A stretch of DNA of 33,839 nt, taken from positions 1-33,839 of the IMG/VR virus record IMGVR_UViG_3300044675_001340, one strand, 5' to 3'. The translations under genes were made by a program, and so were the position numbers. This stretch comes from a virus. The notes beneath the pieces are model-generated. The model was given only the letters and a program-made list of their open reading frames with translations. It did no database searches and was not told where the DNA came from. Position 1 is the first letter of the stretch. Each line of letters starts with the position of its first letter. Below are positions 8,532-16,350 of this stretch, piece after piece.

Positions 8532-9608
8532 ATGAAGATTTGTATCGTTTACAACGCCCATCCAACCGGGTGCAGTTTCTACCGCCTTGAAATGCCGAAC
8601 GCATACCTTGGCGACAACTACCCGGAATTTGACTATGTGTGCGTTGAGAATATCACCACCATCAGCGACGAGGGATTGAAGTCCATTGACCTGTTCCTGT
8701 TCAGCCGGCTTTGGTGTCAGGGGACGATGGAGCAGGTGGAGAACGTCTACAAAGCCCTGACCCAATTCGGGGCCAAAGTCATCCTTGACTTGGACGACTA
8801 CTGGGTGCTTGAATCGGGCCACATCATGTATCGCCACTATCACCAAACCAAACTCGCAGAGGTCATCCGTAAGCACATCAAATTAGCCGATTGGGTTACC
8901 TGTACTACCGAGCATCTTGCTGCCCGCATACGGCCTCTAAATGCGAATGTGAGCATATTGCAGAACGAGCCTTACGAAGCGTATCAGCAATTCATTCCCA
9001 ACCCCGACGAAGAACCCGACAAGCACCTCGTCAAGTTCGGTTGGTTCGGTGGGGCGCAGCATGGAGAGGACATGGAGATGCTCCGTGAGGGGATGCAGAA
9101 ACTACGCTGGGACGCAAACCTTGACGGCAAGTACCGCCTCTACCTCGGAGGGTGGAACGACAACAACCCTGTCTATGAAGGCTATGAGAAAATAATCAGC
9201 GATCAAGGCAACAACCCGAACTACGGACGCATTCAGGCTGCTGACATCTATTCCTATGTGGGTGGCTACAACTTCGTGAACGTAACCCTTGCACCTTTGA
9301 GGGACACCAAGTTTAACAAACTCAAGTCCGAGTTAAAGGTCGTCGAGGCAGGGTGGATGAACAAGGCAATTATCGCATCCGAAACCATCCCCTACACGGA
9401 CGTAATCAAGCACGGAGAGAACGGGTTTCTTGTTCCTTACAACAAACCCAAGGACTGGTACAAGTATATCAAGCAGTTAATTCTTGACCCCGACCTGCGT
9501 AAGGGCTTGGCTGACAACCTCACGGCCGACATCAAAAAGCAGTTCAACGTGGTCGAAACCGCCAAGAAGCGGGCCGAGTTGTACAGGCAGATTGGGCGCA
9601 AATTGTGA
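8532..9608 (+). CDS. Glycosyltransferase, GT-B fold, group 1 (GT4)-like (358 aa)
   Basis: The protein starts Met-Lys-Ile-Cys-Ile-Val-Tyr-Asn, a Rossmann first strand. It has Leu-Asp-Leu-Asp-Asp-Tyr-Trp near 100. In the C-terminal half it has the group 1 pattern Glu-Leu-Lys-Val-Val-Glu-Ala-Gly, then Ala-Ile-Ile-Ala-Ser-Glu-Thr-Ile-Pro-Tyr, then His-Gly-Glu-Asn-Gly-Phe-Leu-Val-Pro. Such enzymes move a sugar from a nucleotide donor; the acceptor here is unknown. Its place among virion genes suggests glycosylation of capsid or fibre proteins, or alteration of the host surface, which is inference. ATG 8532 is preferred over upstream in-frame starts because those fall inside the terminator. Confidence 0.75.
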   Translation: MKICIVYNAHPTGCSFYRLEMPNAYLGDNYPEFDYVCVENITTISDEGLKSIDLFLFSRLWCQGTMEQVENVYKALTQFGAKVILDLDDYWVLESGHIMYRHYHQTKLAEVIRKHIKLADWVTCTTEHLAARIRPLNANVSILQNEPYEAYQQFIPNPDEEPDKHLVKFGWFGGAQHGEDMEMLREGMQKLRWDANLDGKYRLYLGGWNDNNPVYEGYEKIISDQGNNPNYGRIQAADIYSYVGGYNFVNVTLAPLRDTKFNKLKSELKVVEAGWMNKAIIASETIPYTDVIKHGENGFLVPYNKPKDWYKYIKQLILDPDLRKGLADNLTADIKKQFNVVETAKKRAELYRQIGRKL

Positions 9609-9632
9609 AATTCGGGGGCATCGCACATTTAC
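9603..9632 (+). promoter_or_regulatory. Candidate promoter TTG-N19-ACATTTAC before 9639
   Basis: TTG at 9603-9605, 19 bases, then ACATTTAC at 9625-9632, six bases before the ATG at 9639. The upstream part TTGTGAAATTC is shared base for base with the site at 13955. Both sites also end ACATTTACAA. The box overlaps the last codon and stop of the glycosyltransferase gene. Confidence 0.55.
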
Positions 9633-9638
9633 AAGCAG

Positions 9639-10037
9639 ATGCTTTACCTGAACCCTGACACGACCAACATCCTGACGGTTACATGGACCGAGCGAGCCAG
9701 CACGGGGGACCGCTACATCCTGCGCCTTACGAGCATCGCAAAGAACACCACGACCGATTTCACCCTGCTGAAATCAGCCAACCTTTCCAACTACACGAAT
9801 CGCTATGACCAATTTTCGCTTGCCGTGGGGTCGCTTGAAACAGGCTCGTATAAGTATGAAGTTTACGATACCAATAGCACGGTTGCCGCTGCTTTGGCGG
9901 TCGTTGAAACGGGCTTGGCATTTATACAAACCGCAACGATAGGCTTTAACACCTACGCAAACACAATTACTTACAACACCTTCCTCGCATCCAGCGTGAG
10001 GGTATTCGATTCAACCTTTGACTCAACTTTCGCATAA
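9639..10037 (+). CDS. Small beta-rich virion or appendage protein (132 aa)
   Basis: I do not recognise a named family. The N-terminal 85 or so residues read like an Ig-like or fibronectin-like beta sandwich (Thr-Val-Thr-Trp-Thr-Glu-Arg, then Leu-Glu-Thr-Gly-Ser-Tyr-Lys-Tyr-Glu-Val-Tyr). The C-terminal 40 residues are Thr/Ser/Asn-rich and end with Phe-Asp-Ser-Thr-Phe-Asp-Ser-Thr-Phe-Ala. Small proteins of this type near head genes often decorate the capsid or form short fibres. The gene begins 6 bases after an ACATTTAC box, and its stop shares a base with the next start (TAATG). Confidence 0.6.
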   Translation: MLYLNPDTTNILTVTWTERASTGDRYILRLTSIAKNTTTDFTLLKSANLSNYTNRYDQFSLAVGSLETGSYKYEVYDTNSTVAAALAVVETGLAFIQTATIGFNTYANTITYNTFLASSVRVFDSTFDSTFA

Positions 10038-10591
10038 TGAGCGTACAAACACGAAGCCAACTCCAAGCGAGTGCCTTAACCATTACCAACGAAACCGCTG
10101 CCGGGGCGAACACCGCATCCCGTGTTGGTGGCTTGTTCGACGACCTTGCAGACACCGCAACGCTTGACAGGGAACGGGGCTTTGCGAACCTTTACCTTGA
10201 TACCGACACGGCCTTTACTCCGACGCAGGGGCAAAGAGTCAAGTTGACAAGTGCGATGAAATCAGGCGTTTTGTCAACCTACAATTTTTCAAGGACCACG
10301 ACATCGCTGACCTACACCGGCACAACGGGGGCGACCCTTCGCATCGCTGCATCCATGGTCTTGACGCAGGGCAACAACCACCAAATCAAAGTCTACATCG
10401 CCAAGAACGGCACAACGATTGACCAGTCAATGACGGAAAACACGACGAGTCATAGCAACGGCCATGCCATTTATACGGAGGCATACGTTACAGGTGCGGT
10501 CAACGATGAGTTCACCATCTACATCAACGCAATCGATAGCGGTGCAAGTATCACGATTTCAGCCCTTTCATTCACAGTTCACACGCTATGA
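10037..10591 (+). CDS. Putative short fibre or head appendage protein (184 aa)
   Basis: The N-terminal 45 or so residues are helical and Ala/Thr-rich, as in oligomerisation or anchoring segments of small phage fibres. The remainder is beta-rich with a pattern like jelly-roll or TNF-like trimeric domains: Val-Lys-Val-Tyr-Ile-Ala-Lys-Asn-Gly-Thr, Tyr-Val-Thr-Gly-Ala-Val-Asn-Asp-Glu-Phe-Thr-Ile-Tyr-Ile-Asn, and Ser-Ala-Leu-Ser-Phe-Thr-Val at the end. The assignment is structural inference. It lies between the 132-aa beta protein and the portal gene, overlapping the latter by ATGA. Confidence 0.5.
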   Translation: MSVQTRSQLQASALTITNETAAGANTASRVGGLFDDLADTATLDRERGFANLYLDTDTAFTPTQGQRVKLTSAMKSGVLSTYNFSRTTTSLTYTGTTGATLRIAASMVLTQGNNHQIKVYIAKNGTTIDQSMTENTTSHSNGHAIYTEAYVTGAVNDEFTIYINAIDSGASITISALSFTVHTL

Positions 10592-12849
10592 GTAATAAAT
10601 CTACTCAACACTTCACCCAATGGCTTGGGATAGAGCATAAGGTCCCTGTAATGCTGGAGAACCGCTCCGGCAAATACATCACCTACGGCTTTGCGAACGA
10701 ATACCCCTACTACCTACTTGACAACTATCGCAGGTCAAGCAAGCACAATGCCATCGTCAACGGCAAGGTCAACTACATCATGGGCGGAGGATGGCAGGCA
10801 GGGGATGACTTGACCGTAGAGCAGCAGGCCCGCTTCATCAAGTTTTTTGACGGAATGTCCAGCACGGAGGACCTGAACGACATCACCGAGAAACTGGTCT
10901 TGGACTTAGAGATTTTCAACGGCTTTGCGGTTGCGGTTACTTGGTCCAAACTTGGGACCATCGCCAAGATGGAACACGTCCCGTTCGAGAAGATTCGGGT
11001 GGACAAGGAGGAGAAGATGTTTCAGGTGGCGGACTGGTACAACGACGACATGATGCAGTTGTTCCCCAAGGTCGGGGACATCGAGAAGATTCCTGCATTC
11101 GACCCGGAGAATCGCCTCGGTAAGCAGTTGTTTTATTACAGGGTCTATGCTGCTGGCGTGAAGCACTACCCTTTGCCGGAATACATCGGTGGCAATGCTT
11201 GGATTGAGGCAGACGTGCAAGTGGCGAACTTCCACAACAACAACCTACGCAACAACTTTTGGGGGGGTTACTTGATAAACTTCAACAACGGCATCCCGAC
11301 CCCCGAAGAACAGGGCGACATTGAGAGGCAGATTAAACGCAAGTTTTCGGGAACCGACAACGCTGGTCGCTTTGTGGTTACATTCAACGACGATGCAGCC
11401 AAGGCCCCGACGCTGGAACCGCTGACTCCGTCCGATATGGACAAGCAGTTCGAAATCCTGAACAAAGCCATCCAGCAAGAGATATTCATCGCACATCGTG
11501 TAACGAATCCAGCGTTATTCGGTGTCAAAACCGAGGGCCAACTCGGAGGAAGGACTGAATTAGTCGAGGCTTACGAACTATTCAAGGCGACCTACGTCAA
11601 CGACCGGGTGCAGAAGGTCGAAAGAATGATAAACTACTTGGGGTCTTTTAACGGTGTGGAAGGCATGGAGTTAATCCCTACAAACCCCATCACGGAGCAG
11701 TTGAGCGAACAGGCTCTCCTTCAAGCCATGACCCCAGCAGAACTGCGAGAAAAAGCGGGATTGCCACCGATTGAAATCAAGACCGAATCAAGCGTTCAGG
11801 ACGTTATCACGGCTATCAATTCACTCTCTCCGTTGGTTGCCAACAAGGTCTTGGAATCCATGTCAGCCAACGAAATTAGGGCCTTGGTGTCCTTGCCTGC
11901 AAAGGCAGAGGGTTCGGGTCTTGCAGGAGCAACTGCAGCCGTAGAGATCAGCCCTGAACCTACTGCACCGCAAGGCTTGGCATCAAACGAGAACATCAAG
12001 AAGTTGTCAGGCCGTGAGTACCAAAACCTGATGCGTATTGTCAGGCAGTATATGCAGGAAAAAATCACGCTGGAAATGGCTCGGACCATGCTCTCGGCTG
12101 GATTCGGTTTATCTGCCCAAGAGATTGACACGATGCTCGGAGTGCAGTCCCAAGAGTTCAGCGAACCGACTTGGGGCGAGGAAGACGACGAAGACTACGG
12201 ATGGGGCGACGAAGAATTCAAGGTCTTGGAGGTCGTTGCAAGTAAGTTCGGATGTCATGCAGATGATTACCATGTGATGCACTCCAAGCCAATGCGTTTT
12301 GACACCAACATCGACGAGAATATCCGCTTGGCCTTTGCCGAACTGGGCGAAGAAGAAGTCGAACTGGACAAGAAGATTGAAGCGTATCGCAAGAAGAACC
12401 GGGACGCATCGGTTGAAGAAATGGCAAAGGAGTTCGGGGTCAGCAAAGCCAAGGTCGCCAAGCGAGTCGCCTACCTAATCACAAAAGACCGCTACCCAAT
12501 CAGTCGGGCCGTGGACAAGATTGCCGAGCAGAACCTTCCAAAGAACGTGAAGGAAGTTGCCGAGCCTGTACTGGAGGTCCGCTACAAGTACGCATGGGCC
12601 ACGGGATTCAGCAACAAGGACAAAGGATCCAGCCGTGAGTTCTGCAAGGTCATGCTTGACTTAGCCGGGCAAGGCAAGGTTTACACCCGTGAGGACATTG
12701 ACGGGATTTCTGCAATCATGGGCTACTCGGTTTGGAACAGGAGGGGCGGTTGGTATCACACACCGAGCGGAGTGAATCGTCCCCAATGCAGGCACGTATG
12801 GGAGCAGCAGTTGGTAATCCGTAAAGGCAATAAAATCAGCAAGGCATGA
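10588..12849 (+). CDS. Portal protein with fused HTH and MuF-like C-terminal domains (753 aa)
   Basis: The first 430 or so residues follow the portal plan: an N-terminal Ile-Val-Asn-Gly-Lys-Val-Asn-Tyr-Ile region, Gly-Phe-Ala-Val-Ala-Val-Thr-Trp, and Thr-Glu-Gly-Gln-Leu-Gly-Gly-Arg-Thr-Glu-Leu. Portals form the ring through which DNA enters the head. At 753 residues it is much longer than a usual portal (about 450-500). After an acidic segment near 525-545 (EEDDEDYGWGDEE) come a helix-turn-helix-like stretch near 608-635 (VEEMAKEFGVSKAKVAKR) and a C-terminal domain ending Asn-Arg-Pro-Gln-Cys-Arg-His-Val-Trp, as in MuF/SPP1 gp7-type head morphogenesis domains. The start overlaps the preceding stop by 4 bases. 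Confidence 0.75.
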   Translation: MSNKSTQHFTQWLGIEHKVPVMLENRSGKYITYGFANEYPYYLLDNYRRSSKHNAIVNGKVNYIMGGGWQAGDDLTVEQQARFIKFFDGMSSTEDLNDITEKLVLDLEIFNGFAVAVTWSKLGTIAKMEHVPFEKIRVDKEEKMFQVADWYNDDMMQLFPKVGDIEKIPAFDPENRLGKQLFYYRVYAAGVKHYPLPEYIGGNAWIEADVQVANFHNNNLRNNFWGGYLINFNNGIPTPEEQGDIERQIKRKFSGTDNAGRFVVTFNDDAAKAPTLEPLTPSDMDKQFEILNKAIQQEIFIAHRVTNPALFGVKTEGQLGGRTELVEAYELFKATYVNDRVQKVERMINYLGSFNGVEGMELIPTNPITEQLSEQALLQAMTPAELREKAGLPPIEIKTESSVQDVITAINSLSPLVANKVLESMSANEIRALVSLPAKAEGSGLAGATAAVEISPEPTAPQGLASNENIKKLSGREYQNLMRIVRQYMQEKITLEMARTMLSAGFGLSAQEIDTMLGVQSQEFSEPTWGEEDDEDYGWGDEEFKVLEVVASKFGCHADDYHVMHSKPMRFDTNIDENIRLAFAELGEEEVELDKKIEAYRKKNRDASVEEMAKEFGVSKAKVAKRVAYLITKDRYPISRAVDKIAEQNLPKNVKEVAEPVLEVRYKYAWATGFSNKDKGSSREFCKVMLDLAGQGKVYTREDIDGISAIMGYSVWNRRGGWYHTPSGVNRPQCRHVWEQQLVIRKGNKISKA

Positions 12850-13427
12850 AGGCACTATTCATAAGCGAAGAAACGCTACTGGACAATAGCATCATCAACG
12901 AGAACGTATCCTACACCCAAATCCGTCCAACGGTTGTCAAGGTCCAAGAGATGCGGATTCAGCCCATCGTTGGCTCTCCGTTGTACGGGGAATTGGTTAC
13001 GCAGGTCGTCAGCGGTTCAACGTCTGCACTCAACCAAACGCTCTTGGAGGACTACATCCAGCCGGCTATGATTCAGTGGCTTTACTACGAGTTGCCCATG
13101 GTCTTAGCGTTCAAGTACATGAACAAAGGCATGGTCCGCAGAACAAGCGAAGAGTCCTCCCAAATGAGCATGGAAGAGATTACCCGGCTAACCGATAAGG
13201 TCAAGAACGATGCCGAGTGGTACTCCGAACGCATTACCCGGTACTTGATGGAGAACCGCAATTCATACCCCTTGTGGAACTCGCCTCCGTCTGCTTTGGA
13301 TACGATTTACCCGAACGCTACGAACTACCGCACCGGGATGGTCTTGGACCGCAACAGGAGGATGGGAATCAGCAACCTTGACTACCCCTACCCTTACGGT
13401 CAATTCGGGGCGTGTAACGACTGCTAA
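12846..13427 (+). CDS. Head-tail connector/adaptor-like protein (193 aa)
   Basis: It starts inside the portal stop (ATGA). It is largely helical, with an N-terminal Phe-Ile-Ser-Glu-Glu-Thr-Leu, a central segment around Val-Gly-Ser-Pro-Leu-Tyr-Gly-Glu-Leu, and Gln-Trp-Leu-Tyr-Tyr-Glu-Leu-Pro-Met. It ends in a Tyr/Pro-rich tail. Proteins of this length and pattern directly after the portal in Bacteroidota phages are taken as head completion or adaptor proteins. That function is inferred from position; I see no catalytic motif. A 42-base gap follows before the next start. Confidence 0.6.
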   Translation: MKALFISEETLLDNSIINENVSYTQIRPTVVKVQEMRIQPIVGSPLYGELVTQVVSGSTSALNQTLLEDYIQPAMIQWLYYELPMVLAFKYMNKGMVRRTSEESSQMSMEEITRLTDKVKNDAEWYSERITRYLMENRNSYPLWNSPPSALDTIYPNATNYRTGMVLDRNRRMGISNLDYPYPYGQFGACNDC

Positions 13428-13469
13428 GCATGGGAGCGCATAAAAAAAACATACTGAAACTGCAGACTT

Positions 13470-13973
13470 ATGTCATGGATAAAAATCAAGCAAGCCCTGC
13501 TGGACCTTGCAAATGCTCATCCACAGGTCAACTCCTTCGGGACGGGCGACCCGCTTGCGGTAGGCACGGACAACACCATCAACCTGCGAACCCCAAGCCG
13601 TGAGCGAATCGTCTATCCGCTCGTTTTTGCGGACGTGCAGTCTGCAACTACTGACGCTGGGACTTTGGACCTTGTGGTCGGTGTCTATTTTAGCGACCGG
13701 GTGGAGTCCATCAAGCCGATGGGCGGAGTGGTTTCGGGCAGCCCTACGCTGGGTTGGCAGGATAACGAGGACGAGGTCCTAAGCGACCAACTGCAGGTAG
13801 CACAGGACTTCATATCAGCCCTCACAAACGACCCAAGCGAGGATTGGACCCTATCATCCAGCGTGAGCCTTACGAGGTTCGTGGAGAGCCGGGACGACCG
13901 CACGGCAGGGTGGCAGGCGACGATGACCTTTGAAATCCCCTACGGTCATTCAGTTTGTGAAATTCCGAGTTAA
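13470..13973 (+). CDS. Tail terminator / neck-type protein (167 aa)
   Basis: The N-terminal helix (Trp-Ile-Lys-Ile-Lys-Gln-Ala-Leu-Leu-Asp-Leu-Ala) is followed by an alternating beta region and a helix (Gln-Leu-Gln-Val-Ala-Gln-Asp-Phe-Ile). A final strand pair carries Asp-Asp-Arg-Thr-Ala-Gly-Trp-Gln-Ala-Thr-Met-Thr-Phe-Glu-Ile-Pro. This is the layout of phage tail terminator or tail completion proteins, which cap the tail tube at the neck. Position after the connector agrees. The assignment is by pattern and context. ATG 13470 begins the conserved-looking sequence; a competing frame from 13430 overlaps the start but looks like noise. Confidence 0.55.
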   Translation: MSWIKIKQALLDLANAHPQVNSFGTGDPLAVGTDNTINLRTPSRERIVYPLVFADVQSATTDAGTLDLVVGVYFSDRVESIKPMGGVVSGSPTLGWQDNEDEVLSDQLQVAQDFISALTNDPSEDWTLSSSVSLTRFVESRDDRTAGWQATMTFEIPYGHSVCEIPS

Positions 13974-13984
13974 AAGACATTTAC
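13955..13984 (+). promoter_or_regulatory. Candidate promoter TTG-N19-ACATTTAC before 14001
   Basis: TTTG at 13954-13957, 19 bases, then ACATTTAC at 13977-13984. The ATG at 14001 follows after 16 bases. The downstream flank gives an 18-base string, ACATTTACAATTAAACGC, that recurs exactly at 20386-20403. The upstream TTGTGAAATTC is shared with the site at 9603. Confidence 0.55.
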
Positions 13985-14000
13985 AATTAAACGCTAAAAA

Positions 14001-14276
14001 ATGCCTACACCCATATTGCAACAAATGCTCGGACAGGGCGGTACGATGGAGTTTATCAATGGATCCGTTACCGGGAAAAACTACGACTTCCTTGTAGTCA
14101 ACACCGCTGCCACATTTACAACCCTTACTGGAACTGGAAGTGAGAACCTGCTAACCGCTTACAACTTTTCGGGGGCTTCCATATCCGCTGGCATCGTAAT
14201 CAGCGGTCGCAATGGCGGCAAGATTACTGCGGTAACTCCAAGCGTCGGTTCGGTTATCGGTTTCACATTCCTGTAA
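14001..14276 (+). CDS. Small structural protein, possibly capsid or fibre decoration (91 aa)
   Basis: This is a 91-residue protein rich in Gly, Thr, Ser and Asn with alternating hydrophobic residues (Tyr-Asp-Phe-Leu-Val-Val-Asn, Gly-Ile-Val-Ile-Ser-Gly-Arg-Asn-Gly-Gly-Lys). It is probably all beta. I do not recognise a named family. It is the first gene after a strong candidate promoter and heads the cluster leading to the fibre gene, so it is likely a virion component made in quantity. Confidence 0.6.
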   Translation: MPTPILQQMLGQGGTMEFINGSVTGKNYDFLVVNTAATFTTLTGTGSENLLTAYNFSGASISAGIVISGRNGGKITAVTPSVGSVIGFTFL

Positions 14277-14279
14277 GCA

Positions 14280-14579
14280 ATGCTGATAGGTTACGGCTAC
14301 GGCTATCCAACCAACCAACTGCTTGGCGGTGGCAATCCGTTTTGGCTTGCATTCAACCAACGTGCAGACGCTGACGGGGCTTTGCCTGCCGAGGCTGCGG
14401 TCAATGGATGCCTCCAAACCCGATTCCTTAACTCCTTCCAATCATACGCTTTCTTCGTCTTTTATTCCAACTCTTGGCAGCCGTTTATGCAACGGGCGAA
14501 TACCGACTCGGCTGACGCTGCGGAGGTTCGCTTCATCAACTGCCTCGAAGTCCGAATGTATAATCTCCTAAACGCATAG
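14280..14579 (+). CDS. Hypothetical protein with an internal duplication (99 aa)
   Basis: No family is recognised. The N-terminus is Gly/Tyr-rich (Gly-Tyr-Gly-Tyr-Gly-Tyr-Pro). Two segments resemble each other: about 27-48 (Gln-Arg-Ala-Asp-Ala-Asp ... Cys-Leu-Gln-Thr-Arg) and about 71-93 (Gln-Arg-Ala-Asn-Thr-Asp ... Cys-Leu-Glu-Val-Arg), suggesting an internal repeat of about 44 residues. It lies 3 bases after the previous stop and 3 bases before the fibre gene, in one operon. A virion or fibre-accessory role is suggested by position only. Confidence 0.55.
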   Translation: MLIGYGYGYPTNQLLGGGNPFWLAFNQRADADGALPAEAAVNGCLQTRFLNSFQSYAFFVFYSNSWQPFMQRANTDSADAAEVRFINCLEVRMYNLLNA

Positions 14580-14582
14580 CAG

Positions 14583-15872
14583 ATGCCTGCAAGTCCATCA
14601 CTACTTATTGTCCCTGCTCGCTTTAAGACGGGGAAACTCTACACACAAATCGCTACGACTTCGGCTGGGGTTGTCTTGGCAAGTTCGGGGGACTTCAACG
14701 TTACCCGTGCAACGACTGCGACCCGATTCAATTCGGCTGGCTTCATTGAAAGCGTTGCAAGCGGTGTGCCTCGCTTGGATTACTACACCAGCGGAGGAAC
14801 GGCTGGCTGCCCTGCTCTCTTGGTGGAGGCGAGTGGGTCGAACTTGGCGTTGCAGAGCGAGAATTTTACAACAACTTGGTCGGCAACCAGTTTGAATATA
14901 ACGAGTGGGTTTACATCACCAACCAACAGCAATTTAGGTGCATTAATTGAGGCTTCCGCAGCGGGCGGTCGTTTGCGTCAATCCGTAACTTTGACAAGTG
15001 GAGCAACGCTTGATTTTTCTTGCTTTGCTAAACTCGGAACATTATCCAGCGGTGTGTCCTTGGTTTTTCAAGATGGAACCGCTACAAACTACACATCAGG
15101 TGCTTGTCAGGCTTTCCGCTTAGATACTGGACAATTAGCATCAAGTGGCTCAACGGGTGCTGGATTCACCGTTGTTCGGTCGGGCATTGAGAATTATGGC
15201 AATGGATGGTATCGGTGTAACCTTGCGGTAACAATGGGCTATACCCCTGCTAATCCTCATATAATGATAAGACCAACGGCGGCGCTTACATCAAACATCC
15301 CTGTAACCGTCAGCGGAGACACTTGCTACATCTTTGGCGCACAACTTGAAACAGGCTCCATCGCCACCTCCTACATCCCCACAACTACCACAAGCGCAAC
15401 ACGCAACGCAGAGGTAATAACCCTATCAGGAGCAGTCAGCGGATGCATCGGGCAGACGGAGGGGACGATTTATTTGGAAACAGATGCACTTGTTAGCGGG
15501 GCAAGTGATTTATTTTGCTTTGCAAGGGCCACAACGAATACTGTATCGATAAGCAAGAATTCTACCAATATAATTCAAGCCACCGTATACACATCTGGCC
15601 CATCGCCAGCCTTAACTATAGCAGCATCAGGCACCGTGTCAGGAAATCTGAAAATAGCGGTTGCATACAAGACTGGCGAAAGCGCTTTGTATATCAATGG
15701 GGTTCCAATTGGGACGAGTTCAACCGCATTCTCTTTTACTGCTGCATTAACTGAGATTAACATAAACTTGACTGGATTTTTTGAGGGGAGAGGCAACCAA
15801 AGGATTAGTGCCTTATCCCTCTACACCACTCGATTAACCAACGCAGAACTCGTTGCCCTTACAACCCTCTAA
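14583..15872 (+). CDS. Tail fibre or head fibre protein with lectin-like (LamG) domains (429 aa)
   Basis: A beta-rich protein. Residues about 80-265 carry a carbohydrate-binding-like module: Ser-Asn-Leu-Ala-Leu-Gln-Ser-Glu-Asn-Phe, then Gly-Asn-Gly-Trp-Tyr-Arg-Cys, then Phe-Gly-Ala-Gln-Leu-Glu-Thr-Gly-Ser with Ala-Thr-Ser-Tyr-Ile-Pro-Thr, a motif common in phage fibre proteins. The C-terminal part from about 285 resembles a concanavalin-A/LamG-type fold (Gly-Thr-Ile-Tyr-Leu-Glu near its start, Leu-Tyr-Ile-Asn-Gly-Val-Pro-Ile-Gly, and a final Ile-Ser-Ala-Leu-Ser-Leu-Tyr). Such proteins bind host surface glycans. Host-recognition function is inference from the domains. Confidence 0.7.
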   Translation: MPASPSLLIVPARFKTGKLYTQIATTSAGVVLASSGDFNVTRATTATRFNSAGFIESVASGVPRLDYYTSGGTAGCPALLVEASGSNLALQSENFTTTWSATSLNITSGFTSPTNSNLGALIEASAAGGRLRQSVTLTSGATLDFSCFAKLGTLSSGVSLVFQDGTATNYTSGACQAFRLDTGQLASSGSTGAGFTVVRSGIENYGNGWYRCNLAVTMGYTPANPHIMIRPTAALTSNIPVTVSGDTCYIFGAQLETGSIATSYIPTTTTSATRNAEVITLSGAVSGCIGQTEGTIYLETDALVSGASDLFCFARATTNTVSISKNSTNIIQATVYTSGPSPALTIAASGTVSGNLKIAVAYKTGESALYINGVPIGTSSTAFSFTAALTEININLTGFFEGRGNQRISALSLYTTRLTNAELVALTTL

Positions 15873-15874
15873 CG

Positions 15875-16129
15875 ATGGCTACCTTCCGAAAATACGCATT
15901 CCCCAAGCAGGCCGACGCTGACAAGGTGCTGGCTCTATCCACAGGCACGACCGCTGCGTTTGACCTCGGAGTCTTGGATGGCTTTATCTGCTATGACATC
16001 CTTTGGGAGGGCGACGCACCCGAAGAGGCTACCCAGTACGAAACTTGGCCCGAACCAGTCGGAATCCACACCTTCGCAGGATGGGACGAACAGTACGCAG
16101 CCGACTACAACGAACACAAATCTTTATGA
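15875..16129 (+). CDS. Hypothetical protein downstream of the fibre gene (84 aa)
   Basis: This small acidic protein contains an aromatic-rich C-terminal half (Trp, Tyr, Phe) and no recognised motif. It starts 2 bases after the fibre stop and overlaps the holin-like gene by ATGA, so it is translated with both. Small genes between fibre and lysis genes are often fibre-accessory proteins. That is a guess here. Confidence 0.6.
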   Translation: MATFRKYAFPKQADADKVLALSTGTTAAFDLGVLDGFICYDILWEGDAPEEATQYETWPEPVGIHTFAGWDEQYAADYNEHKSL

Positions 16130-16350
16130 AACTCTTTCGCAAACGCAACCCCGAAACCCCTAAACTCCCAATAATGAAATCAGCCGTCATCGCACTACTT
16201 CGCCACCTGTTAACCTTCATCGGTGGAACCCTTGTTGCTAAAGGTATCATTGATTCAGCGACCCTCACCGAAATCATCGGTTCCGTATTGACCTTGTTGT
16301 CAGTTGGTTGGATGGCTTTGGATAAAACAAAGGGCGAGCCGAACAAGTAA
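16126..16350 (+). CDS. Holin-like small membrane protein (74 aa)
   Basis: The ATG at 16126 overlaps the preceding stop (ATGA). After a basic N-terminus there is Arg-His-Leu-Leu-Thr-Phe-Ile-Gly-Gly-Thr-Leu-Val-Ala-Lys-Gly-Ile-Ile-Asp and then a hydrophobic segment (ILE-type, SVLTLLSVGWMAL), ending in a charged tail. This is the pattern of small phage membrane proteins taken as holins (Pam3 gp28-like), which open the inner membrane at lysis. A second in-frame ATG at 16174, just before the hydrophobic part, could give a shorter product of 58 residues. Dual starts are known for holin and antiholin pairs. The gene is read together with the spanin-like gene. Confidence 0.6.
   Translation: MKLFRKRNPETPKLPIMKSAVIALLRHLLTFIGGTLVAKGIIDSATLTEIIGSVLTLLSVGWMALDKTKGEPNK

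Noticed and set aside
13430-13603. 57-codon frame starting in the gap before the tail terminator-like gene
   Set aside because: It fills the gap but then overlaps the start of the next gene with a low-quality sequence (many Gly, Pro, His). I could not support it as coding.
16029-16346. 105-codon minus-strand frame across the holin-like gene
   Set aside because: It is antisense to a tightly overlapping operon with ATGA couplings and has no promoter.
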